From: Bacteroidota bacterium
GTDB taxonomy: Bacteria > Bacteroidota > Kryptoniia > Kryptoniales > JAKASW01
Direction: 5' to 3'
DNA length: 13,936 nucleotides
Assembly (NCBI GenBank): GCA_021796055.1
Contig: JAJYOS010000061.1
Span: 1 to 13,936, forward strand
Of the stretch, positions 1-5,878 are shown piece after piece (within the stretch, counting starts at the first letter, position 1; every line of letters starts with the position of its first letter). The notes beneath the pieces were generated by a model, which saw nothing but the letters and a program-made list of their open reading frames with translations, ran no database searches and had not been told where the DNA came from. Position numbers and translations under genes: made by a program.

Positions 1-1463
1 AGGAAGAGTACTCCGCGAAAAGGAAACCATCTGTTGATCACTCCTTGTTCCCCGAACTCAAAAAGAAATTCAAGCGCCCGCAGGACGTAACCGCGGCATG
101 CATCTCCTGCCACAACGGACGCGCAGCGGAAGTCATGCACTCAAACCACTGGCAATTTGAACGGACAGAATACATCGTCGGCAAAGGAATAAGAGCGATC
201 GGCAAAAGGAACATACTCAACAACTTCTGCATCGGCATCACGACCAACGAGCAAAGCTGCACACGGTGCCATGCCGGTTACGGCTACGCCGACACCAAGG
301 CGTACTTCAGCGACTCGCTCGATGTCGATTGCCTCGCATGCCATGACAACAGCGGTACCTATGCCAAGATGAACGAGGGCGCCGGCATGCCGGACACGTC
401 GGTCAACTTAACCTACGTAGCTCAGCACGTCGGTAAGCCGACACGATCTGACTGCGGTGCCTGCCACTTCTTCGGCGGCGGCGGGAACAACGTGAAGCAC
501 GGCGACCTGGAAGAGGCGTTGTTCGATCCGACACGCGAAGTCGACGTTCATATGGCTGACGACGGCGTCAACATGCAGTGCGTCGACTGCCACACCGCGC
601 AGAAGCATCAGATGCTCGGAAAGATGTATTCCGTCTCCTCGATGAACCGCAACCGGGTCCAGTGCGAAACCTGCCACGGCTCCCTGCCGCACAAGGACAA
701 CGTGCTTAACGACCACACGCTCAAAGTCGCATGCCAGACCTGCCATATACCCGAATACGCCAAGGTCAATCCGACGAAAATGTTCTGGGACTGGTCGAAA
801 GCCGGCAAACTGAAGGACGGCAAACCGTTTGAACTCAAGGATTCAAATGGGACGGACATTTATATGTCCATCAAGGGCGCGTTCAAATGGGAAAAGGATG
901 TGAAACCGAGTTACGTTTGGTTCAACGGAACGGCGACCCACTACCTTCTCGGCGACAGGTTCGATCCCTCGAAGCCGCTCGACATGAACCACCTGATGGG
1001 AAGCTACAACGACCCCGATTCCAAGATCTATCCGGTAAAGATTCACATAGCCAAACAAATCTATGACACTCAGAACGATTATCTGATACAGCCGAAGCTT
1101 TACTCGGCGAAAAAAGGTGACGGCGGCTTCTGGGGCGATTTCAACTGGGAGCGCGCCGCCGAAGTCGGGATGAAGGCAGTCAATCTTCCGTACAGCGGTC
1201 ATTACGGTTTCACCGAGACGAGGATGTACTGGCCGATAAACCACATGGTATCGCCGAAGGAAGAAGCAGTACAGTGCGGCGAATGCCACACGCGTAACGA
1301 CGGGCGCCTCGCCGATGTCGGCGGGTTCTACATGCCGGGGCGCGATTACAATCCGTGGGTTGAGAGAATCGGGGTGGGACTCATGGCGATCACGCTCGGC
1401 GGGGTTTTCATGCACGGCGGCGCACGACTCGTCGTCAGCCGCAAAAGGAAAAGGAACGTCTGA
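1..1463 (+). CDS. Octaheme c-type cytochrome, tetrathionate reductase (OTR) family, 5'-partial
   Basis: Multiheme enzyme expected to act outside the cytoplasmic membrane. The frame is open to the left edge (from base 3), so the true start and export signal lie outside; numbering here begins at the TTG at 45. Eight CXXCH heme sites are visible, with first cysteines at 19, 72, 96, 137, 179, 207, 230 and 411. Seven cluster in the N-terminal half and one lies far downstream, the arrangement I associate with OTR. A lone Cys62 and a Lys151 in a GGGG-NNVKHGD context lie where Shewanella OTR, as I recall it, has Cys64 and the heme-ligating Lys153; both are offset by two. A hydrophobic segment (about 442-465) followed by RKRKR looks like a C-terminal membrane anchor. 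OTR reduces tetrathionate and, in vitro, nitrite and hydroxylamine; the real substrate here is unknown. The membrane cytochrome b gene starts one base after the stop codon and probably supplies electrons. Confidence 0.9.
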   Translation, partial: EEYSAKRKPSVDHSLFPELKKKFKRPQDVTAACISCHNGRAAEVMHSNHWQFERTEYIVGKGIRAIGKRNILNNFCIGITTNEQSCTRCHAGYGYADTKAYFSDSLDVDCLACHDNSGTYAKMNEGAGMPDTSVNLTYVAQHVGKPTRSDCGACHFFGGGGNNVKHGDLEEALFDPTREVDVHMADDGVNMQCVDCHTAQKHQMLGKMYSVSSMNRNRVQCETCHGSLPHKDNVLNDHTLKVACQTCHIPEYAKVNPTKMFWDWSKAGKLKDGKPFELKDSNGTDIYMSIKGAFKWEKDVKPSYVWFNGTATHYLLGDRFDPSKPLDMNHLMGSYNDPDSKIYPVKIHIAKQIYDTQNDYLIQPKLYSAKKGDGGFWGDFNWERAAEVGMKAVNLPYSGHYGFTETRMYWPINHMVSPKEEAVQCGECHTRNDGRLADVGGFYMPGRDYNPWVERIGVGLMAITLGGVFMHGGARLVVSRKRKRNV

Positions 1464-1464
1464 A

Positions 1465-2133
1465 ATGAAAAAAGAATACATATATCACAGGTTCGAGAGG
1501 TTCTGGCACTGGATGCAGGCACTTCTCATAATTTTCCTCGGCGTAACAGGATTTGAAATCCACGGCGCCTTCACGTTCTTCGGTTACGAAAACGCGGTGC
1601 AGTATCACGAGATCGCTGCTTGGAGCTTCATAATACTGATAGCGTTCGCCATCTTCTGGCATTTCACGAAGGGCGAGTGGCGGCAGTACCTCCCCACCTG
1701 GAAAAACATGCGCTCGCAGGCAGATTACTACATCTTCGGGATATTCAGGAACGCGCCGCACCCGACAAAAAAAACGGTTCTCAGCAAGTTGAACCCGCTT
1801 CAGAAGCTCGTCTACGCCGGCCTCAAGGCGCTAATCATACCGACGATGGTGGTCACCGGGCTGATCTACATGTTCTACCGCTACCCGCAGCGGAACGAAG
1901 TCCTCGGATTAAACATCAGCGGGCTGCAAAACGTGGCGGTACTCCATACGATCGGCGCATTCCTCCTCGTCACTTTCTTTATCGCGCATCTCTACCTCAT
2001 TACAACGGGACAAACCGTAACGTCGAATCTGAAGGCGATGATAACCGGATACGAGGAAGTGCCTGAAAAAGACGAGAAAGAAATTCAAAAGGTTGAAGTC
2101 GGTACACCCCAAATAGGTGAGGTTGCAAAATGA
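1465..2133 (+). CDS. Membrane cytochrome b (b561/b6-like), electron donor to the octaheme cytochrome
   Basis: Predicted 222-residue integral membrane diheme cytochrome b that would pass electrons from the quinone pool to the octaheme protein encoded just upstream. The N-terminus carries an HRFERFWHWMQA stretch (residues 8-19), typical of b561-like and formate-dehydrogenase-gamma-like proteins. Four hydrophobic helices lie at about 17-32, 50-67, 115-136 and 157-180. Candidate heme-ligand histidines on or beside them are H15, H33, H48, H66, H161 and H175. The C-terminal 40 residues are charged and probably cytoplasmic. The ATG at 1465 is chosen because it follows an AAGGAAC ribosome site and lies one base after the upstream stop; a longer in-frame reading would overlap the octaheme gene. 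The stop overlaps the next ATG (ATGA), indicating translational coupling. The family is clear; the exact partner is inferred from gene order. Confidence 0.85.
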   Translation: MKKEYIYHRFERFWHWMQALLIIFLGVTGFEIHGAFTFFGYENAVQYHEIAAWSFIILIAFAIFWHFTKGEWRQYLPTWKNMRSQADYYIFGIFRNAPHPTKKTVLSKLNPLQKLVYAGLKALIIPTMVVTGLIYMFYRYPQRNEVLGLNISGLQNVAVLHTIGAFLLVTFFIAHLYLITTGQTVTSNLKAMITGYEEVPEKDEKEIQKVEVGTPQIGEVAK

Positions 2134-2642
2134 ACACTAAATATATGAATCCGTATCTTGCCGGCTTTTTTCTCGGACTCGTATTGCTGGCAACAATTTT
2201 CATAACGGGCCGCGGGCTCGGTGCCAGCGGGGCGATCAAGGATTTTACGGTCGCGATCTCCGATGCCGTCGCGCCCAAACACACTGAGGCAAACCCGTTC
2301 TTCGGTAATTACGCCGGACCCGGCAAGGACAATCCGCTGAAGTCGTGGCTCGTATTCGAGATCGTCGGCGTTCTCATCGGCGGGTTCATCTCGGGACTGG
2401 TCTCCGACCGGCTGAAATTCGTGACCGAGAAGGGACCCGGAATAAAACCAAAGACGCGCTGGGTTTTCGCCGTTCTCGGCGGAGCGCTGTTCGGACTCGG
2501 CGCGCAGTTCACGCGCGGCTGCACCAGCGGTGCGGCTCTGAGCGGCATGGCCGTCCTGTCGACGGCGGGTTTTATAGCAATGTTGTCAATCTTCGGCAGC
2601 GGGTACCTTGTCGCGTACTTCGGCCGGAAATTATGGTTATGA
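2130..2642 (+). CDS. YeeE/YedE family half-protein (first half), sulfur-compound transport
   Basis: A 170-residue membrane protein matching the first half of YeeE/YedE (Sulf_transp) proteins. Full-length relatives such as E. coli YeeE/TsuA take up thiosulfate using conserved cysteines. Visible features are about four hydrophobic helices (about 7-27, 72-92, 110-127, 136-164), an early GRGLGASGA motif (28-36) and a conserved TRGCTSG motif with Cys131, the cysteine expected to contact the sulfur substrate. The gene overlaps the upstream cytochrome b stop by four bases and has a GGTGAGG ribosome site. The complementary half follows 16 bases downstream, so the two probably assemble into one transporter. 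Which sulfur species moves, and in which direction, cannot be told from sequence. Confidence 0.85.
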   Translation: MNTKYMNPYLAGFFLGLVLLATIFITGRGLGASGAIKDFTVAISDAVAPKHTEANPFFGNYAGPGKDNPLKSWLVFEIVGVLIGGFISGLVSDRLKFVTEKGPGIKPKTRWVFAVLGGALFGLGAQFTRGCTSGAALSGMAVLSTAGFIAMLSIFGSGYLVAYFGRKLWL

Positions 2643-2658
2643 GAGGAGAGGTGTAATC

Positions 2659-3852
2659 ATGGGACCATTCGTACCTGATCTGATTTCGGATCAACTGAAT
2701 CTCGTAGTCGCGCTGCTCCTCGGCATAGCCTTCGGCTTCGTTCTCGAGCAGGCCGGCTTCTCGTCGTCGAGAAGGCTCGCCGGGGTTTTCTACGGCTATG
2801 ACTTCACCGTGCTCCGTGTATTCTTCACGGCAGCGGTCACCGCGATGAGCGGCATTTTAATACTCGGCCACTACGGGTTGCTCGACACCGACATAATCTA
2901 CGTCAACCCCACGTGGCTCGTCCCCGCGATAGTGGGCGGTGTGATTATGGGCGTCGGCTTCATACTGGGCGGCTATTGCCCCGGTACGAGCGTATGCGCG
3001 GCCGCGATAGGAAAGGTCGACGCGATGTTCTTCGTCGGCGGCGGGCTCCTCGGCGTACTAGTTTTCGGTGAGCTCTTCCCGCTCTACGAGAATTTCTACA
3101 CGTCGACCTCGCTCGGCGCGGTCAAGGTATTCGATTCGCTCGGCATGTCGCAGGGACTCTTCGCGTTCCTCCTCATAGCCGTCGCGGTCGTGGCGTTCGC
3201 CGTAACGACAATAATAGAGAAACGCGTCAACAAGGACTCGGCTCCGTCGCTGCAGTTCAAGCCGCTCAAGCACGCGGCCGCCGGGACTTTCGCCGTGGTG
3301 TTGGGAGTCATCTTCATTTTTATGCCGGGTCACAAGACGAGCCTGATAGACAAAGTAACCGACCCGGCCTATGCCGCTGTTCATCCGGTGGACACGATGG
3401 CAGTTGACGAGCTCGCTTTTCGCATCGTCGACCGCGAGCCGAACGTGAAGGTCATAGACATCCGGACGCCTGCTGAGTTCGCGAAGCTTTCACTTCCCGG
3501 CTCCTATAACGTTCAACGTAGCGACTTCTTCGGTAAAGACTGGATCGCCGCGTTCTCGCAGAGACACGTGAAGAAAGTCGTGGTCGGAGACAATGAAGCC
3601 GACGAGAGGACAGCCTATTACCTTCTCCATGAGCTGGGCTACGAAAACCTCGCAGTTCTCCGCGGCGGGATCAGCGCTTTTCAAAACACAATTCTCGACT
3701 CGGCGACCTTTGTTCCGACCGGCTCGCGCTGGGACGCGGACGTGAAGGACTTTCGCGAAAGCGCGCGGGTTACGATTCTCAAGATGATCGCCGACGCGAA
3801 GAACAAGCCTGTGAAAACGATTATCAAGAGGAAAATCCAGGGTGGATGCTAA
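2659..3852 (+). CDS. YeeE/YedE half-protein fused to a rhodanese-like domain lacking the catalytic Cys
   Basis: A 397-residue protein. Residues 1-190 form the second YeeE/YedE half, with a QAGFSSSRRLAGVFYGYDF signature (31-49) and a GGYCPGTSVCAA motif carrying Cys107 and Cys113. After another hydrophobic helix (about 207-222), residues 244-345 form a rhodanese-like fold with VIDIRTPAEF (265-274) and LGYENLAVLRGGISAFQ (326-342). In active rhodaneses the strand before the LGY helix ends in a CxxGxR-type loop; here it reads VVVGDNEADER, with Gly310 at the cysteine position. Sulfur transfer by the usual persulfide is therefore unlikely, and a binding or regulatory role is more plausible. The last residue is a cysteine (Cys397), which could be reactive, though that is speculative. 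The start at 2659 is set by a strong GAGAGGAGAGG ribosome site eight bases upstream; earlier in-frame codons overlap the previous gene. Last gene of the operon. Confidence 0.87.
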   Translation: MGPFVPDLISDQLNLVVALLLGIAFGFVLEQAGFSSSRRLAGVFYGYDFTVLRVFFTAAVTAMSGILILGHYGLLDTDIIYVNPTWLVPAIVGGVIMGVGFILGGYCPGTSVCAAAIGKVDAMFFVGGGLLGVLVFGELFPLYENFYTSTSLGAVKVFDSLGMSQGLFAFLLIAVAVVAFAVTTIIEKRVNKDSAPSLQFKPLKHAAAGTFAVVLGVIFIFMPGHKTSLIDKVTDPAYAAVHPVDTMAVDELAFRIVDREPNVKVIDIRTPAEFAKLSLPGSYNVQRSDFFGKDWIAAFSQRHVKKVVVGDNEADERTAYYLLHELGYENLAVLRGGISAFQNTILDSATFVPTGSRWDADVKDFRESARVTILKMIADAKNKPVKTIIKRKIQGGC

Positions 3853-3970
3853 GGGCAGGCCATATAGTAGCAAAAGGTGTCTAAAGAAGAAGAATGGCAT
3901 ATTGATGGAGTCCGTTCGTCATCGGTGCGGACGGACACCCGAAGAATCCATTAATTCTCTCTCAGAGAAC

Positions 3971-3988
3971 GAGGCCTCGCGAGGTCTT
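3971..3988. terminator. Terminator-like hairpin between convergent genes
   Basis: An inverted repeat (GAGGCCT and AGGTCTT arms around a CGCG loop, with G-U pairs) is followed on the plus strand by a short T-rich stretch (CTTTGG). It lies in the 186-base spacer between the octaheme operon and the convergent cassette. A second, weaker inverted repeat (GTCCGT at 3910-3915, ACGGAC at 3931-3936) lies upstream. The T-tract is poor, so terminator function is only suggested by position and pairing. A 66-codon plus-strand open frame over this spacer lacks a ribosome site and is not called. Confidence 0.35.
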
Positions 3989-4038
3989 CTTTGGTTGGCT
4001 GGGCTTAAGCGCGGGTTGACTCTCCATGTTGGCGGAAT

Positions 4039-4515
4039 TTAACTTTCCGAACTCTCCCGGTGAGGTGAGCAATCAATCTCTTCCGGCTTCGGGATGAAGA
4101 CGCTGTTTCGTGCGACCAACTTCTGAGCAATGTTCAATTGAGCCGCTTCATCTGAAGGCCACGGTTCGATGTTGGCATGATTAAGAGGGGGCTCATCTGG
4201 ATTTACTTCAAGCAGCAAACTACGAGCGTCACTTGCCAAAATGTCGGTTCTACCATGGAGCGCCGCTCCGGGGACCTGGAGTTGCCTTACTCGCACGACT
4301 TCACATCCAGCTTCCCAAATCTGTCTGGGAGTCAAGCCCAGGTGCCGAGTCACGGAAAGTTGAATCCGGGGTGCCGGAACCAGAGCCTCGGGTTTGATGG
4401 TGTTGTCAATGCGACGGAAATGCCTTTTGAAAAGTATGAATCTAGCAAGGAGCTCATCCTCACCTACCGAAGACGGCACTGTCCTCTCCGTGTCCGTTCG
4501 AAGCCATGACCTCAT
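4039..4515 (-). CDS. Uncharacterised protein, third gene of the TIGR04255-type cassette
   Basis: A soluble-looking 158-residue protein with no catalytic motif I can name. Recognisable stretches are ELLARFILFKRHFR (21-34), LSVTRHLGL (53-61) and NHANIEPWP (112-120). I remember similar LSVTRHLGL / NHANI-x-WP proteins of unknown function in scattered bacteria, but cannot confirm their context. No signal peptide or membrane helix is seen. It overlaps the end of the preceding gene, consistent with coupled translation. The start is uncertain: the ATG at 4515 has a GAGG seven bases upstream but gives a 56-base overlap. A GTG at 4479 behind GGAGAGG gives a 20-base overlap and begins just before the conserved ELLARF stretch. 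The gene is probably real given operon position and recognisable conserved blocks; function unknown. Confidence 0.7.
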   Translation of the reverse strand: MRSWLRTDTERTVPSSVGEDELLARFILFKRHFRRIDNTIKPEALVPAPRIQLSVTRHLGLTPRQIWEAGCEVVRVRQLQVPGAALHGRTDILASDARSLLLEVNPDEPPLNHANIEPWPSDEAAQLNIAQKLVARNSVFIPKPEEIDCSPHRESSES

Positions 4516-4996
4516 GGATAAGCCTCGTTATGTCTTCCGGCGGCCTATCCAGAAACTCCCTGGTTCCGAAACTTTCCTCATTACCCACGAGCGCGGAAAA
4601 GTGAAGCTTGCCGCTCGGGTTAACACTTATCAAAAGAGTTTGCTTGGGTGCGCGGTACCATTCAAGTGTAACCTGACCGCTGGGTGAGGCACTGATATTC
4701 GGTATGGGCGTTGAGCCCGGAAGCATACTGATGAATCTTTTCGCCTCGTCGAGCGATTGTACAGTGACCGGCAACGCACCATACCCATTCCAATTCGGAG
4801 AGGATGTCTCAGCAACAACTTCCTCCAATTCAGGCAGAACTTGTTGGAGTATTGGAAAATAGGCCGCCGGTCTCTCAACCTGATACTCGTATATATCCCT
4901 TCTCTTCCTCGAAATGTCGTCCGCAATCGCACCGACACCTCCAGTTCCCACCATCAAAGAAACCACAAAGACCTGATAACGGGGTGTCTTCTTCAT
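4460..4996 (-). CDS. Uncharacterised protein, second gene of the TIGR04255-type cassette
   Basis: A 178-residue protein of unknown function. It has a mildly hydrophobic N-terminus (about 8-25), then a charged region, then a core with SPNWNGYGALPV (66-77), a helix resembling EAKRFISMLP (84-93) and a beta-rich region with SGQVTLEWYR (106-115) and GKLHFSALVG (129-138). The NWxGYGA-to-LEWYR layout recalls a family of short hypothetical proteins I have seen, but I cannot name its role. The ATG at 4996 overlaps the stop of the TIGR04255-type gene as ATGA and has GGAG eight bases upstream, so it is preferred over an in-frame start at 5044. The hydrophobic N-terminus could be a weak membrane segment or part of a folded core. 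Its end overlaps the third cassette gene. Confidence 0.75.
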   Translation of the reverse strand: MKKTPRYQVFVVSLMVGTGGVGAIADDISRKRRDIYEYQVERPAAYFPILQQVLPELEEVVAETSSPNWNGYGALPVTVQSLDEAKRFISMLPGSTPIPNISASPSGQVTLEWYRAPKQTLLISVNPSGKLHFSALVGNEESFGTREFLDRPPEDITRLIHEVMASNGHGEDSAVFGR

Positions 4997-5775
4997 GAAA
5001 ACTTCTCCACTAGACTTTTCGTAATAGTATTGAAGAAAATCCAATTCTTCCAGTGATGGATCCGTTGAAGTTTCTCTTTCAGGGCCCCTTCATCGGCAGC
5101 AAAGCGGCTCTCATCAAACACATCGATATCAAGTATCAGTGCGAATCTTGGATCGGCTGGGGAACCGGGTTGCACCGTCTTTATGATATTCGCCTTAATG
5201 CTCCCTTCAGGGATTGAAATCATATCCTGATGGAGAAACATTAGCCTGTCGGGATCGTGGCCGGGCACTGCGCCCGGGAAGTTCTTGAAGTGCGTCTCAA
5301 TCTTTATCTTCTCCTCGGCAAGGGGGATACGGTTTATGAAGCGGACTCCAAGCCTCGTGATGTCATTTTGTTGAAGGAGTTGTTTGTAGATTTTCCAAAC
5401 ATTGATAGCATCTGAAACAAAAGTATCCCATGTTTGGTAAGGTTGAAGACGACTAATGGAAAAGAGATCGGCCGTCAGCAGCGCAACGTCGAGACCGTCC
5501 TGACTCTCGAATCTCAGGCCTCTGGAACCCAGGTTCTTTGTCTCCATCCTCGGTTCACTTCCGGCTGTCAGCTGCCATTGTCCCTGAAAACCCTGCAGAG
5601 AATGATGAACTGGATATTTGTCTCCTGATTCGCGCATGCCTATTAGAACAGCTTCCTCATTCCATTCCACACCAAGAGGCCCCCTGACCTCGATAACGGC
5701 CTCAGCAATCGGAGCTTTGCGAAGATGCGGGAAAACGGTCGGAGCTTTTTTTTTGGTTTTGGAGGTCTTTGTCAT
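4993..5775 (-). CDS. TIGR04255-family-like protein of unknown function
   Basis: A 260-residue soluble protein that I recognise as resembling the sporadically distributed TIGR04255 family, whose function is unknown to me. Supporting stretches are the family-like N-terminal LRKAPIAEAVIEVR (18-31), a central SRLQPYQTWDTF (108-119), RLGVRFINRI (141-150) and a C-terminal HHWKNWIFFNTIT (240-252). The length fits the usual 250 or so residues. A lysine-rich tail precedes the conserved start. The ATG at 5775 has no good ribosome site, but no other methionine precedes the conserved block. A sigma70-like promoter lies about 60 bases upstream, and the stop overlaps the next ATG, making this the lead gene of a three-gene coupled operon. 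It follows the methyltransferase gene on the same strand after 103 bases, so a defence or stress-related role is possible by association only. Confidence 0.8.
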   Translation of the reverse strand: MTKTSKTKKKAPTVFPHLRKAPIAEAVIEVRGPLGVEWNEEAVLIGMRESGDKYPVHHSLQGFQGQWQLTAGSEPRMETKNLGSRGLRFESQDGLDVALLTADLFSISRLQPYQTWDTFVSDAINVWKIYKQLLQQNDITRLGVRFINRIPLAEEKIKIETHFKNFPGAVPGHDPDRLMFLHQDMISIPEGSIKANIIKTVQPGSPADPRFALILDIDVFDESRFAADEGALKEKLQRIHHWKNWIFFNTITKSLVEKFS

Positions 5776-5835
5776 AGGGTGTTCTTTGTGAAAATCGCGT
5801 TTTTAAAGCCGTAGTCAGAAGTCGAATCCACCTGC

Positions 5836-5864
5836 ATTATATCGACATTCGGGCATTAGAACAA
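5836..5864 (-). promoter_or_regulatory. Sigma70-like promoter for the three-gene cassette
   Basis: On the minus strand a TTGTTC box (5864-5859) is followed after exactly 17 bases by a perfect TATAAT (5841-5836), about 60 bases before the ATG of the TIGR04255-type gene. It lies in the 103-base gap after the methyltransferase stop, implying that the cassette can be transcribed independently of mod. The -35 match is only partial. Confidence 0.5.
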
Positions 5865-5878
5865 TCCAAGCGAGCGAA

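Noticed and set aside
843..1481. Long minus-strand open frame (212 codons)
   Set aside because: Lies fully antisense to the octaheme gene, which has eight CXXCH motifs; its translation has no family character.
3842..4042. 66-codon plus-strand open frame after the rhodanese gene
   Set aside because: No ribosome site, overlaps the end of the previous gene and the terminator-like hairpin, and the product is not recognisable.
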